Numbered from the stretch's first letter, positions 43,055 to 53,270 are shown. The stretch is 64,000 nt of DNA from Pseudomonas serboccidentalis (GCF_028830055.1 NZ_CP101655.1:2250051-2314050), one strand, 5' to 3'. A program made the numbers and translations. Notes: generated by a model from the letters alone, not told the origin.

Positions 43055-44245
43055 ATGGCTCACGCACCACAGATTAAAATCCCCGCCACCTACATGCGCG
43101 GCGGCACCAGCAAAGGCGTGTTTTTCAGCCTGCAGGATTTGCCCGAAGTCGCGCAGGTTCCCGGCCCGGCCCGCGATGCCTTGCTGCTGCGGGTGATCGG
43201 CAGCCCCGACCCGTACGACAAACAGATCGACGGCATGGGCGGCGCCACCTCCAGCACCAGCAAAACCGTGATCCTGTCGAAAAGCATCAAGGCCGATCAC
43301 GACGTCGATTACCTGTTTGGTCAGGTGTCCATCGACAAGCCGTTCGTGGACTGGAGCGGCAACTGCGGCAACCTCTCGGCAGCGGTGGGTTCGTTCGCCA
43401 TCAGCAATGGTCTGGTCGATGCCAGCCGCATTCCGTACAACGGCGTGGCGGTGGTGCGCGTGTGGCAAGCCAACATTGGCAAGACCATCATCGCCCACGT
43501 GCCGATCACCAACGGCGAAGTGCAGGAAACCGGCGACTTCGAACTCGACGGCGTGACCTTTCCGGCGGCTGAAGTGCAAGTCGAATTCATGGACCCGGCG
43601 GCGGAAGAAGAGGGCGGCGGTGGCTCGATGTTCCCCACCGGCAACCTGATCGATCAGCTGGAAGTGCCGGGTGTCGGCACGTTCCAGGCGACCATGATCA
43701 ATGCCGGGATCCCGACGATTTTCGTCAACGCCGAAGACATCGGCTACACCGGTACCGAGCTGCAAAGTGCGATCAACAGCGATCCGAAAGCGCTGCAGAT
43801 GTTCGAAACCATCCGCGCCCACGGTGCGCTGCGCATGGGCCTGATCTCGAATCTGGATGACGCGGCCAAGCGTCAGCACACGCCGAAAGTCGCGTTCGTC
43901 GCCAAGCCTGCGGACTACGTCGCGTCCAGCGGCAAGGCGATTGCGGCCAGTGACGTCGACCTGCTGGTGCGTGCACTGTCGATGGGCAAGTTGCACCACG
44001 CGATGATGGGCACGGCGGCGGTGGCGATTGGCACGGCGGCGGCGATTTCCGGGACGCTGGTGAATCTCGCAGCGGGTGGCGTTGAACGCAATGCCGTGCG
44101 CTTCGGCCATCCGTCCGGGACCTTGCGCGTCGGTGCCGAAGCCAGTCTGGAAAACGGTGAATGGGTGGTGAAGAAAGCCATCATGAGCCGCAGTGCGCGG
44201 GTGCTCATGGAAGGCTACGTCCGCATCCCCGGCGACGCCTTCTGA
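43055..44245 (+). CDS. prpF: 2-methylaconitate cis-trans isomerase
   Basis: 396 residues. PrpF isomerises 2-methyl-trans-aconitate to the cis form. It has the diaminopimelate-epimerase-like fold; family landmarks are TYMRGGTSKGVFF at the N-terminus, DGMGGATSSTSK, DWSGNCGNLSAAV and HPSGTLRVGAEAS. The ATG follows TAAGGAG by 4 bases, a strong site. 54 bases after acnD in the same transcript. Confidence 0.95.
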   Translation: MAHAPQIKIPATYMRGGTSKGVFFSLQDLPEVAQVPGPARDALLLRVIGSPDPYDKQIDGMGGATSSTSKTVILSKSIKADHDVDYLFGQVSIDKPFVDWSGNCGNLSAAVGSFAISNGLVDASRIPYNGVAVVRVWQANIGKTIIAHVPITNGEVQETGDFELDGVTFPAAEVQVEFMDPAAEEEGGGGSMFPTGNLIDQLEVPGVGTFQATMINAGIPTIFVNAEDIGYTGTELQSAINSDPKALQMFETIRAHGALRMGLISNLDDAAKRQHTPKVAFVAKPADYVASSGKAIAASDVDLLVRALSMGKLHHAMMGTAAVAIGTAAAISGTLVNLAAGGVERNAVRFGHPSGTLRVGAEASLENGEWVVKKAIMSRSARVLMEGYVRIPGDAF

Positions 44246-44298
44246 CCCAACACCGAGCAAGCCCGCTCCCACGCTGGATCAGTGCAACCCGAGATCCC

Positions 44299-44388
44299 CC
44301 TGTAGGAGCTGCCGAAGGCTGCGATCTTTTGATTTTGTTTTTGAAGATCAGGATCAAAAGATCGCAGCCTTCGGCAGCTCCTACAGGG
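44299..44388. repeat. REPIN (GCTGCCGAAGGC type), inside the prp operon
   Basis: Arms CTGTAGGAGCTGCCGAAGGC and GCCTTCGGCAGCTCCTACAG. Third REPIN within the operon, between prpF and prpD. Confidence 0.9.
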
Positions 44389-44462
44389 AGTGCATTCAAT
44401 AATAAAAAATTGCCAGCCTGAACCGAGGTCCCATCAACGAACACTGCAAGAGTGAATCGAAC

Positions 44463-45947
44463 ATGAGCGCCAACGTCGACCTGAACAACCGCCCCGACTA
44501 CGACCGTGTCCTGCAGGACATCGCCGATTACGTCCTCACCTTCAAAATCGAATCTGCCGAAGCCCTCGACACTGCCCGCAACTGCCTGATGGACACCCTC
44601 GGCTGTGGCCTGCTGGCGCTGCGTTTTCCCGAATGCACCAAACACCTTGGCCCGCTCGTCGAAGGCACCGTCGTGCCGTTCGGCGCGCGGGTGCCCGGCA
44701 CGTCGTATCGCCTCGACCCGGTGAAAGCCGCGTGGGACATCGGCTGCATCGTGCGCTGGCTCGATTACAACGACACCTGGCTCGCCGCCGAGTGGGGGCA
44801 TCCGTCGGACAACCTCGGCGCAATTCTCGCGGTAGCCGATCACCTGTCGCAGAAACGCATCGCCAGCGGTGAAGCACCGCTGACGGTGCGCGACGTGCTC
44901 GAAGCGATGATCATGGCCCACGAGATTCAAGGTGTGATTGCCCTGGAAAACTCTTTCAACCGCGTCGGCCTCGATCACGTCCTGCTGGTGAAAGTCGCTT
45001 CGACTGCGGTCACCGCGAAGCTGATGGGCGCCAATCGCGAGCAACTGTTGTCGGCGCTGTCCCATGCGTTTGCCGATGGTCAGGCGCTGCGCACCTATCG
45101 CCACGCGCCGAACGCCGGGTCGCGCAAATCCTGGGCGGCGGGGGATGCGACCAGTCGCGGTGTGCGTCTGGCCGACATCGCCTTGCGCGGCGAGATGGGC
45201 ATTCCCGGGGTACTGACGGCCAAACAGTGGGGCTTCTATGATGTGTCGTTCAGCCACACCAATAACGATCTGGCGCTCAAGCCTGAGAACAAACGCGCCT
45301 TCAGCTTCTCGCGGCCCTACGGCAGTTATGTGATGGAAAACGTGCTGTTCAAGATCAGCTTTCCCGCAGAATTCCACGTGCAAACAGCCTGCGAGGCGGC
45401 GGTCACATTGCACCCGCTGGTGCGCAATCGGCTGCATGACATCGACCGCATCGTCATCACCACCCACGAGTCGGCGATTCGCATCATTTCCAAGGTCGGG
45501 CCGCTGGCCAACGCTGCCGACCGCGACCATTGCATTCAGTACATGACGGCGGTGCCACTGGCATTCGGCAATCTGGTGGCCGAGCAGTACGAGGACGACT
45601 TCCACGCCGCGCACCCGATCATCGATGTGCTGCGCGAGAAAATGGTCATTGTCGAGGAGCCGCGTTTTACCCGTGAATACCTCGAGGCCGACAAGCGCTC
45701 GATTGCCAATGCCGTGCAGGTGTTTTTCAAGGACGGTTCCAGCACCGAAAACGTGGTGGTCGAATACCCGATCGGCCACCGTCGCCGTCGCGCCGAAGGC
45801 ATTCCGTTACTGGAAGACAAGTTCAAGGCCAACCTGGCGACGCGTTTCACGGGCCAGCGCAGCAACCAGATCTTCACGTTGTGCAAGGATCAGGCGCGGC
45901 TTGAATCTACTCCCGTAAATCGCTTCATCGACCTGTTCGTCATTTGA
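44463..45947 (+). CDS. prpD: 2-methylcitrate dehydratase (PrpD)
   Basis: 494 residues of the MmgE/PrpD family. Core motifs [19 protein letters not shown] (near 110), [17 protein letters not shown] (near 217) and [12 protein letters not shown] are present. With AcnD-PrpF already in the operon, PrpD may provide a second dehydratase route, aconitase-type hydration, or activity on the other isomer; P. aeruginosa also keeps prpD beside prpF. The start lacks a strong ribosome site (GAGTGAATCGAAC), so it may depend on translation of its upstream neighbour or have low initiation. Confidence 0.94.
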   Translation: MSANVDLNNRPDYDRVLQDIADYVLTFKIESAEALDTARNCLMDTLGCGLLALRFPECTKHLGPLVEGTVVPFGARVPGTSYRLDPVKAAWDIGCIVRWLDYNDTWLAAEWGHPSDNLGAILAVADHLSQKRIASGEAPLTVRDVLEAMIMAHEIQGVIALENSFNRVGLDHVLLVKVASTAVTAKLMGANREQLLSALSHAFADGQALRTYRHAPNAGSRKSWAAGDATSRGVRLADIALRGEMGIPGVLTAKQWGFYDVSFSHTNNDLALKPENKRAFSFSRPYGSYVMENVLFKISFPAEFHVQTACEAAVTLHPLVRNRLHDIDRIVITTHESAIRIISKVGPLANAADRDHCIQYMTAVPLAFGNLVAEQYEDDFHAAHPIIDVLREKMVIVEEPRFTREYLEADKRSIANAVQVFFKDGSSTENVVVEYPIGHRRRRAEGIPLLEDKFKANLATRFTGQRSNQIFTLCKDQARLESTPVNRFIDLFVI

Positions 45948-45956
45948 CGCCAAACC

Positions 45957-46037
45957 CTGTAGGAGCTGCCGCAGGCTGCGATCTTTTGATTTTTTGAGAT
46001 CAACATCAAAAGATCGCAGCCTGCGGCAGCTCCTACA
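45957..46037. repeat. REPIN (GCTGCCGCAGGC type) supplying the EamA stop codon
   Basis: Arms CTGTAGGAGCTGCCGCAGGC and GCCTGCGGCAGCTCCTACAC. On the minus strand the right arm reads GTGTAGGAGC, and TAG in it is the stop of the EamA gene. Confidence 0.9.
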
Positions 46038-46971
46038 CGGATGGTTTGCGCCATTTTTCGATGGGCAATTTGGTGATCGCAAAACCGCTCAACAAAATCG
46101 CCGAATAGATCATCAGTTCCCGGGACAAGGTTTGCCCCTCGTACCAGGCGCCGATGATCACGGCGAACACCGGGAAAATGATAAACACGAACGACAGAAT
46201 GATCGGGCTCAGGCGTTTGAGCAGTAAAAAGTAAACGATGAATCCGCCCACCGATGCCACCAGTCCGAGGTAGAACAGTGCGCCCCAGGACCGCGCGGTG
46301 ACGTCCTTGAAGACCGGTGTTTCTAGATTCAATCCGACAATAAATAACATCAGTCCGGCAATGCCGATCGGCAGGGTGTTGTAGGTGATCACACTGATCG
46401 CGCTGCCGTGTTTCTTGGTCACCACGTAGCACAGCGCGTGCATGATCGCCGCACCCAGAATCGCCAGCACACCGAGCCATTCCGCCTGGTCCAGATGCAG
46501 GCCCTGGCTGCGAATGATCATGAACAGACTGGCGAAACCGATGGCGATGCCGAGCATCTGCGAGAGGTAGATTTTCTCGCGCAGAAACAGCGCGGAAAAC
46601 ATCAGGATGAACACCGGCATGCAACTGAACAGCAGCGCTGTCAGCCCTGACGAAACATGCAGTTCGCCGTAGTTGAGCAGGTAGTACGGCAGGCTGAAAT
46701 ACGACAGCGTGACAAACACGAAAAACCAGCGGCTCTGGCGTGGGAACAGCAGCGGCTCCTTGCGCAGCACGGCGAAGCTCAGGAACAGCGGAAAGGCAAT
46801 CAGAAAGCGCAGGCCTGCGGCGGTCAGCGGCGGAATGCTTTCCACGGCAATCTTGATCCCCAGCCACGTGGTGCCCCAGCTCAGGCAGACAATCAGAAAC
46901 AGCGTGCAGGTGAGTAATCCGGCAAGCCAGGGTTTGCTGGCGTTCAATGGCGTGCTGATGGCAGTCGACAT
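46033..46971 (-). CDS. EamA/DMT-family permease
   Basis: 312 residues with ten membrane helices in two EamA halves (SWGTTWLGIKIAVESIPPL in the first, LFYLGLVASVGGFIVYFLLL in the second), typical of drug/metabolite exporters such as those for amino acids. The ATG at 46971 has GGAG 8 bases upstream. Divergent from a MocR-type regulator, the usual pairing for this family. The last codons GTG-TAG come from the adjacent REP arm. Confidence 0.85.
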   Translation of the reverse strand: MSTAISTPLNASKPWLAGLLTCTLFLIVCLSWGTTWLGIKIAVESIPPLTAAGLRFLIAFPLFLSFAVLRKEPLLFPRQSRWFFVFVTLSYFSLPYYLLNYGELHVSSGLTALLFSCMPVFILMFSALFLREKIYLSQMLGIAIGFASLFMIIRSQGLHLDQAEWLGVLAILGAAIMHALCYVVTKKHGSAISVITYNTLPIGIAGLMLFIVGLNLETPVFKDVTARSWGALFYLGLVASVGGFIVYFLLLKRLSPIILSFVFIIFPVFAVIIGAWYEGQTLSRELMIYSAILLSGFAITKLPIEKWRKPSV

Positions 46972-47062
46972 GCTTTGTGCTCCGCAGCAGAGGAATTGAC
47001 CTCGTGGGTGAAAAGGGCTATCCCTGATTGAACCTGTTTTCAGCACGCTATTCGGGGTGGCA

Positions 47063-48472
47063 ATGACTGTCAAAGTAAGTATTGCCATGGTGTCAATCCT
47101 GCGTGACGGCCTCGCCAATGGCGTCGGCGTGAAGTACAAGCGCTTGGCGGATGCGGTGGAAAAAGCCATTGCCGAAGGCGTGATTGGCGCCGGAGCGAAG
47201 CTGCCGCCGCACCGGTTGTTGGCCGACAGCCTGGGGGTGACCATCGGCACCATCAGTCGAGCCTATGGCGAATTGGAACGGGTCGGTTTGGTCGTCGCGC
47301 GCGTAGGAGACGGCACTTTCGTGCGTCAGCGCGGGATGGAACGGTCGCGGGACAAGGGCTTTCGCAATGTCAGCGATGAGCCGCGTGCCTGTTTCGACAT
47401 GAGTCGGAATCAGCCGATTCCCGGACAGGAAAGCGCGTTCATGAGCCTGACGCTGCAGACGCTGGCTAACGATTCGCACAGCCTGCAGCAGCTGACGGGC
47501 TACACCGCCGAAAGCGGTTTGCCCCGGCATCGGCAGGCGGGTGCTTACTGGCTGAGCCATGGGGCATTTCAGGTGGATGCCGATCAGGTGCTGTGCGTCA
47601 ACGGTGGTCAGCACGGGCTGCTGTGCGCCTTGATGGGCTTGCTCAAGGCCGGTGACACCGTGGTCACCGAGCATCTTTCCTACCCGGGTTTGATCAGCGT
47701 CGCACGCCAACTCGGGATCAAGCTTATCGGTGTCGCCATGGATGCCGAAGGCTTGTTGCCAGCGGCGCTTGAGGACGTCTGCCGACAGCATCGGGTGTCT
47801 GCGTTGTACTGCACGCCAACCCTGCAGAATCCTACCGCGGCGGTGATGTCGGTCCCGCGCCGCGAAGCCATTGGCGAAATCTGCCGGCAATACAATCTGC
47901 TGATTTTCGAGGACGAGGCACATGCGTTGCTGGATAGTCAGCGGCCGTTGCCCCTGAGCGCGTTTGCTGCGGAGCGGTCGGTGCTGATCGGGAGTTTGAG
48001 CAAAGCGGTTTCAGCCGGACTGCGTGTCGGTTATCTGCACGCGCCGCACGCATTGCTCGGGCGCTTGAGTTCAGCCATTCGCGGGACGTGCTGGATGGCC
48101 AATCCGTTGGCAATGGAGGTGGCGTGCCGCTGGATCGAAAGTGGCATTGCCACACAACTGCTCAACGAGCAAATCAGTGAAATTGGCCGGCGCAAGGCGT
48201 TGGTCAGCACGACGCTGAAAGACCTGGCGTACAGGACACACGTCCACAGTCCGCACTTCTGGATCGAAGTGCCGGAGTTGTGGCGCGCGTCGCAAATTGC
48301 TGCGGAGCTGAAAGAAAACAACTATCTGGTCGCCACCGCCGAGGCCTTTGCGGTCGGACATGCGGCAGTGCCGCAGTTCATTCGGGCGAGTGTGTGCAAT
48401 TCGGTGGGGGATGACCGGTTGTTGCTGGGCGGGTTTGAAGCGCTGGCGCGGGCATTGACCGAGACCGTGTGA
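47063..48472 (+). CDS. MocR-family (GntR/aminotransferase) regulator
   Basis: 469 residues. N-terminal GntR winged helix (YKRLADAVEKAIAEGVIGAG, RLLADSLGVTIGTISRAYGEL) fused to a fold-type I aminotransferase domain with the PLP lysine in SLSKAVSAGLRVGY and the aspartate in IFEDEAH. MocR proteins sense amino-acid or vitamin-B6 derivatives. It is probably the regulator of the divergent EamA permease. ATGs at 47063 and 47087 are both possible; 47063 has GGGGTGG close upstream. Confidence 0.85.
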   Translation: MTVKVSIAMVSILRDGLANGVGVKYKRLADAVEKAIAEGVIGAGAKLPPHRLLADSLGVTIGTISRAYGELERVGLVVARVGDGTFVRQRGMERSRDKGFRNVSDEPRACFDMSRNQPIPGQESAFMSLTLQTLANDSHSLQQLTGYTAESGLPRHRQAGAYWLSHGAFQVDADQVLCVNGGQHGLLCALMGLLKAGDTVVTEHLSYPGLISVARQLGIKLIGVAMDAEGLLPAALEDVCRQHRVSALYCTPTLQNPTAAVMSVPRREAIGEICRQYNLLIFEDEAHALLDSQRPLPLSAFAAERSVLIGSLSKAVSAGLRVGYLHAPHALLGRLSSAIRGTCWMANPLAMEVACRWIESGIATQLLNEQISEIGRRKALVSTTLKDLAYRTHVHSPHFWIEVPELWRASQIAAELKENNYLVATAEAFAVGHAAVPQFIRASVCNSVGDDRLLLGGFEALARALTETV

Positions 48473-48480
48473 TCGTTCTT

Positions 48481-48546
48481 CGCGAGCAGGCTCGCTCCTA
48501 CAGGGGAATGCATTTCAAATTGTAGGAGTGAGCCTGCTCGCGATAG
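48481..48546. repeat. REPIN (GCTCGCGA type), compact
   Basis: Arms CGCGAGCAGGCTCGCTCCTAC and GTAGGAGTGAGCCTGCTCGCGAT around 21 bases. Between converging MocR and ppsR genes. Confidence 0.9.
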
Positions 48547-48568
48547 CGGTGTTGCAGATATCCGGAAG

Positions 48569-49387
48569 CTACTTGAAACGCCGCTCCACGCCTTTCTCCA
48601 CCAATATTTTCGCCGAAATCTCTTCCACCGAAAAATGCGTGGAGTTGATGTGCGGGATGTTCTCGCGGCGGAACAGGTTTTCCACTTCGCGCACTTCGAA
48701 CTCGCACTGGGCGTAACTCGAATAGCGGCTGTTGGGCTTGCGCTCGTTACGGATCGCGGTGAGGCGGTCCGGGTCGATGGTCAGGCCGAACAGCTTGTGC
48801 TGATGGGCGCGCAGGGCGGTCGGCAGGGTCAGGCGTTCCATGTCTTCTTCGGTCAGCGGGTAGTTGGCCGCGCGGATGCCGAATTGCATCGCCATGTACA
48901 GACACGTCGGCGTCTTACCACAACGCGACACGCCCACTAGTATCAGGTCGGCCTTGTCGTAATAGTGGGTGCGCGCGCCGTCGTCGTTGTCGAGGGCGAA
49001 GTTCACGGCCTCGATGCGCTCCATGTAATTGGAGTTGTGCCCGATCGAATGCGACTTGCCGACGGTGTAGGAAGAATGCTCGGTCAGTTCCTGTTCGAGC
49101 GGGGCCAGGAAGGTCGAGAAAATGTCGATCATGAAACCATTGGACGTTGCGAGAATCTCACGAATGTCCTGATTGACGATGGTGTCGAAGATAATCGGAC
49201 GCAAGCCGTCGGTTTCAGCGGCTTTGTTGATTTGTTGTACCATGGCCCGCGCTTTGTCCGCGTTGTCGATGTACGGCCGCGTGAGCTTGGTGAAGGTAAT
49301 GTTTTCGAACTGCGCCAGAAGGCTTTGACCCAGGGTTTCGGCGGTAATGCCGGTGCCATCGGAGATAAAGAAAGCAGATCGTTTCAT
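48569..49387 (-). CDS. ppsR: PEP synthase regulatory protein (kinase/pyrophosphorylase)
   Basis: 272 residues, DUF299 family. Phosphorylates and dephosphorylates phosphoenolpyruvate synthase in an ADP/Pi-dependent way. Landmarks: [20 protein letters not shown] at the start, the P-loop [10 protein letters not shown] and [17 protein letters not shown]. The ATG at 49387 is chosen because the protein family begins there; the upstream frame crosses the palindrome. Divergent from ppsA, its target, with a 332-base gap. Confidence 0.94.
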   Translation of the reverse strand: MKRSAFFISDGTGITAETLGQSLLAQFENITFTKLTRPYIDNADKARAMVQQINKAAETDGLRPIIFDTIVNQDIREILATSNGFMIDIFSTFLAPLEQELTEHSSYTVGKSHSIGHNSNYMERIEAVNFALDNDDGARTHYYDKADLILVGVSRCGKTPTCLYMAMQFGIRAANYPLTEEDMERLTLPTALRAHQHKLFGLTIDPDRLTAIRNERKPNSRYSSYAQCEFEVREVENLFRRENIPHINSTHFSVEEISAKILVEKGVERRFK

Positions 49388-49408
49388 TTGCACCTTGGGC
49401 CTTAAGTG

Positions 49409-49566
49409 AGTGTCCTGTGTTGCATATGCATGCCGATGTGGCGGCGCCTGTTGTCGCCATACTACGTTGCCGCTCCTCGCCATAGCCAGCTATGACTTGT
49501 CGCGGCGCCTTGTCTGGCAACAACAGTCACTCGCCACATCGGCATACCTATGCAACACAGGACACT
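49409..49566. repeat. 158-bp near-perfect palindrome between ppsR and ppsA
   Basis: Outer arms 49409-49443 and 49532-49566 match at 33 of 35 positions (AGTGTCCTGTGTTGCATA..). Further paired blocks share the same centre: 49449-49459 with 49515-49525 (10 of 11) and CATAGC-CA-GCTATG at 49481-49494. All three have their centre at about 49487.5. It could be a miniature inverted-repeat mobile element or an unusually large regulatory dyad. No clear target duplication is seen. A possible ppsA -10 (TATGAT, 49583-49588) lies just to its right. Confidence 0.75.
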
Positions 49567-49719
49567 TATAAGCATTCTTGGATATGATAGGCGCGATTTG
49601 CCGGCCGCCATTGGCCCGCATTCTCACTTATTTTCCAGGTCCAGGCCATACAACCGGCCAACGCTCCCCCGAGCTGCCGGTTTCTGAGCTTTTCCAACAC
49701 AGTTAGTGGAGAGATCACC

Positions 49720-52095
49720 TTGGTAGAGTACGTAGTTTCCCTCGATAAGCTCGGCAAACACGATGTTGAGCATGTGGGGGGCAAGAACGCATCCCTGGGC
49801 GAGATGATCAGCAACCTGGCAGGTGCCGGTGTGTCGGTCCCCGGCGGCTTTGCCACCACCGCGCAGGCCTATCGCGACTTTCTCGAACTGAGCGGCCTCA
49901 ACGACCAGATCCACAAGGCTCTCGACGCCCTGGACGTCGATGACGTCAATGCGCTGGCCAAGACCGGCGCGCAGATTCGTCAATGGATCATGGAAGCCGA
50001 ATTCCCTGAAAAACTGAATACCGAGATCCGCACCGCGTTCGCCGCGCTGTCGGCCGGTAACCCTGACGTGGCCGTGGCCGTGCGTTCCTCGGCAACCGCC
50101 GAAGACTTGCCGGACGCATCGTTTGCCGGCCAGCAGGAAACCTTCCTGAACATCCGTGGTGTGGAAAACGTTATCCGCGCCGCCAAAGAGGTGTTCGCCT
50201 CTCTGTTCAACGACCGTGCGATTTCCTACCGCGTGCACCAGGGCTTCGACCACAAACTGGTCGCACTGTCGGCTGGCGTGCAGCGCATGGTGCGTTCGGA
50301 AACCGGCACCGCCGGCGTAATGTTCACCCTCGATACCGAATCCGGTTTCCGTGACGTGGTGTTCATCACCGGCGCCTACGGTCTGGGCGAAACCGTCGTA
50401 CAAGGCGCGGTCAACCCGGACGAATTCTACGTGCACAAGGGCACCCTGGAGGCCGGTCGTCCGGCGATCCTGCGGCGCAACCTGGGCAGTAAAGCGATCA
50501 AGATGATCTACGGCGACGAGGCCAAGGCCGGTCGTTCCGTGAAAACCGTCGATGTCGACAAGGCTGAACGCGCGCGTTTCTGCCTGACCGACGCCGAAGT
50601 CAGCGAGCTGGCCAAGCAGGCGATGATCATCGAGAAGCACTATGGCTGCCCGATGGACATCGAGTGGGCCAAGGACGGTGACGACGGCAAGCTGTACATC
50701 GTGCAGGCCCGTCCGGAAACCGTGAAGAGCCGCACCCAGGCCAACGTCATGGAACGTTACCTGTTGAAAGAAACCGGCACCGTGCTGGTGGAAGGTCGCG
50801 CCATCGGCCAGCGCATCGGCGCCGGCAAGGTACGCATCATCAAAGACGTGTCCGAGATGGACAAAGTCCAGCCAGGCGACGTACTGGTCTCCGACATGAC
50901 CGACCCGGACTGGGAACCGGTGATGAAGCGCGCCAGTGCCATCGTCACCAACCGTGGCGGCCGTACCTGCCACGCGGCGATCATCGCCCGTGAACTGGGG
51001 ATTCCGGCGGTTGTGGGTTGCGGCAACGCCACTCAACTGCTCAAAGATGGTCAGGGCGTGACCGTGTCCTGCGCCGAAGGCGACACCGGTTACATCTTCG
51101 AAGGCGAGCTGGGCTTCGACGTCAAGAAGAACTCCGTGGACGCCATGCCGGAGCTGCCGTTCAAGATCATGATGAACGTCGGCAACCCGGACCGCGCGTT
51201 CGACTTCGCGCAACTGCCGAACGCCGGTGTGGGCCTGGCCCGTCTGGAATTCATCATCAACCGCATGATCGGCGTGCACCCCAAGGCACTGCTGAACTAC
51301 GACGGCCTGCCGCAGGAAATCAAGGACAGCGTCGACAAGCGCATCGCCGGTTACGACGATCCGGTCGGCTTCTACGTCGAAAAACTGGTGGAAGGCATCA
51401 GCACCCTCGCTGCAGCGTTCTGGCCGAAGAAGGTCATCGTGCGTCTGTCGGACTTCAAGTCCAACGAATACGCCAACCTGATCGGCGGCAAGCTGTACGA
51501 GCCGGAAGAAGAAAATCCGATGCTGGGCTTCCGTGGTGCGTCGCGTTACATCAGCGAATCGTTCCGTGACTGCTTCGAGCTCGAGTGCCGCGCACTGAAG
51601 CGCGTGCGCAACGAGATGGGCCTGACCAACGTCGAAATCATGGTGCCGTTCGTCCGTACCCTCGGCGAAGCCAGCCAGGTGGTCGATCTGCTCGCCGAAA
51701 ACGGCCTGGCCCGTGGCGACAACGGCCTGCGCGTGATCATGATGTGCGAACTGCCATCCAACGCGATTCTCGCTGAAGAATTCCTCGAATTCTTCGACGG
51801 CTTCTCGATCGGTTCCAACGACCTGACCCAGTTGACCCTGGGCCTGGACCGTGACTCCGGGATCATCGCGCACCTGTTCGATGAGCGTAATCCGGCGGTC
51901 AAGAAGCTGCTGGCGAACGCGATTGCCGCGTGCAACAAGGCCGGCAAGTACATCGGCATCTGCGGTCAGGGCCCTTCGGACCATCCGGATCTGGCCAAGT
52001 GGCTGATGGAGCAGGGCATCGAAAGCGTGTCGCTGAACCCGGATTCCGTGCTGGAAACCTGGTTCTTCCTGGCGGAAGGCCAGGCACAGGCTTGA
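49720..52095 (+). CDS. ppsA: Phosphoenolpyruvate synthase
   Basis: 791 residues. Makes PEP from pyruvate and ATP, needed for growth on pyruvate, propionate or fatty acids. The swivelling phosphohistidine domain has [21 protein letters not shown] with His418; the N-terminal nucleotide-binding domain carries [10 protein letters not shown] and [20 protein letters not shown]; the C-terminal PEP-binding domain has [17 protein letters not shown]. The start is TTG at 49720 with GGAGA 7 bases upstream. Activity is controlled by PpsR. Confidence 0.95.
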   Translation: MVEYVVSLDKLGKHDVEHVGGKNASLGEMISNLAGAGVSVPGGFATTAQAYRDFLELSGLNDQIHKALDALDVDDVNALAKTGAQIRQWIMEAEFPEKLNTEIRTAFAALSAGNPDVAVAVRSSATAEDLPDASFAGQQETFLNIRGVENVIRAAKEVFASLFNDRAISYRVHQGFDHKLVALSAGVQRMVRSETGTAGVMFTLDTESGFRDVVFITGAYGLGETVVQGAVNPDEFYVHKGTLEAGRPAILRRNLGSKAIKMIYGDEAKAGRSVKTVDVDKAERARFCLTDAEVSELAKQAMIIEKHYGCPMDIEWAKDGDDGKLYIVQARPETVKSRTQANVMERYLLKETGTVLVEGRAIGQRIGAGKVRIIKDVSEMDKVQPGDVLVSDMTDPDWEPVMKRASAIVTNRGGRTCHAAIIARELGIPAVVGCGNATQLLKDGQGVTVSCAEGDTGYIFEGELGFDVKKNSVDAMPELPFKIMMNVGNPDRAFDFAQLPNAGVGLARLEFIINRMIGVHPKALLNYDGLPQEIKDSVDKRIAGYDDPVGFYVEKLVEGISTLAAAFWPKKVIVRLSDFKSNEYANLIGGKLYEPEEENPMLGFRGASRYISESFRDCFELECRALKRVRNEMGLTNVEIMVPFVRTLGEASQVVDLLAENGLARGDNGLRVIMMCELPSNAILAEEFLEFFDGFSIGSNDLTQLTLGLDRDSGIIAHLFDERNPAVKKLLANAIAACNKAGKYIGICGQGPSDHPDLAKWLMEQGIESVSLNPDSVLETWFFLAEGQAQA

Positions 52096-52120
52096 TAAGT
52101 ATGTGAACGGGCCGCCTCCC

Positions 52121-52211
52121 CTGCGGGAGCGGGCCTGCTCGCGAAGACGGAGCGACATCCGCAGGGATGTTGGCTGATACAGCGCTTTCGCGAGCAGGCT
52201 CGCTCCCGCAT
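52121..52211. repeat. REPIN (GCTCGCGA type)
   Basis: Arms GCGGGAGCGGGCCTGCTCGCGAA and TTCGCGAGCAGGCTCGCTCCCGC; the GGGAGC outer bases differ from the GGAGTG of other copies and have changed in both arms. Directly after ppsA. Confidence 0.9.
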
Positions 52212-52280
52212 GGGGCGGGGCTTTGAGATTCCAGTAGGGCGGGCTCCTGTAGATGCCGCCCTTTTTTGTGCAAGAGCATT

Positions 52281-53270
52281 ATGCAAAGCAGCAGCAACCT
52301 GTTTCCTGTCGCCCTGATCAGCGCCGAACGACGCGGTGATCTGAGCGAAGACGTCTATCGATTGAAACCCGGCAACAGTCCCGACTGGTCCGTGGAAATC
52401 GCCGTGACCCGTCTGGGCATGGCCGATGAACCGGCGACCCGTGGCGTGCCGGTGATTTTGCTGCACGGCAGTTTTTCCAACCGACGCTTCTGGTTTTCCC
52501 CGAAAGGCCTGGGGCTGGGCGCCTACCTCGCGCGTCTGGGCTTCGATGTGTGGATCCCGGAGATGCGCGGCCACGGCCTGTCGCAGCGCAACGAGGACTA
52601 CCGGCGCAATCGTGTGGCCGACTACGCCCGTTACGATCTGCCGGCGATTGCCGCGTTCGTGCGCGAGCAGAGCGGGCAGGTGCCGCACTGGATCGGCCAT
52701 TCGCTGGGCGGCATCACCCTGGCGGCAGCGCTGGGCGGCGAGTATCTCGGCGAGCCGGCGGTGGCATCGGCGGCGTTTTTCGGTACGCAGGTCAGCCGCA
52801 CTTACTGGCCGCTGAAGATTCCGCCGGTGGAGTGGAGCGGGCGCTTCATTCTCAAGCGTTTCGCGCAATTGTCCGGCTCACGCCTCAGGCGCGGCCCGGA
52901 AGACGAGCCGATCGGTCTGGCGCTGGAAAGCATGCGCTGGTACGGCTTGTTCGGCCGTTTTGGCGACAAGGACAAGGACTGGTGGGCCGGACTTGCCGAG
53001 GTTCAGGTGCCGGTGCTGGCGGTGACGGCAGCGGGGGATCATCAGGATCCGGCGTGGGCCTGTCGCAAACTGTTCGAGCAGATCGGTTCCGGGCACAAGC
53101 AATTCGTCAATCTGGGGCGCGAACAGGGCTTCAGTGACAACTTCGGGCATGTCGAGATGCTGGTGAGCAAGGCCGCGCAGGCCGAAGTCTGGCCGCTGGT
53201 GGCGCGCTGGCTGCAGGATCAGCACGCACCGCTGTTGGGCGAGAAACCGGATCTGGCTGCGGCGGTTTGA
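52281..53270 (+). CDS. Alpha/beta-hydrolase fold protein
   Basis: 329 residues. Hydrolase fold with oxyanion HGSFSNRRFWF near residue 60, nucleophile elbow WIGHSLGGIT near 145 and a late histidine in NFGHVEML; an acid in VTAAGDHQDPAW completes a plausible triad. Possible esterase/lipase; substrate unknown. The ATG at 52281 has the AAGAGCATT site. Homologue of the gene between ppsA and rraA in P. aeruginosa (PA1771, from memory). A 226-base gap follows, with a weak dyad ATATGAC/GTCATAT (53320-53349) and no gene. Confidence 0.82.
   Translation: MQSSSNLFPVALISAERRGDLSEDVYRLKPGNSPDWSVEIAVTRLGMADEPATRGVPVILLHGSFSNRRFWFSPKGLGLGAYLARLGFDVWIPEMRGHGLSQRNEDYRRNRVADYARYDLPAIAAFVREQSGQVPHWIGHSLGGITLAAALGGEYLGEPAVASAAFFGTQVSRTYWPLKIPPVEWSGRFILKRFAQLSGSRLRRGPEDEPIGLALESMRWYGLFGRFGDKDKDWWAGLAEVQVPVLAVTAAGDHQDPAWACRKLFEQIGSGHKQFVNLGREQGFSDNFGHVEMLVSKAAQAEVWPLVARWLQDQHAPLLGEKPDLAAAV

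Noticed and set aside
49624-52158. 844-codon minus-strand frame opposite ppsA
   Set aside because: Shadow of a certain gene; would also run through the ppsA promoter and a REPIN.
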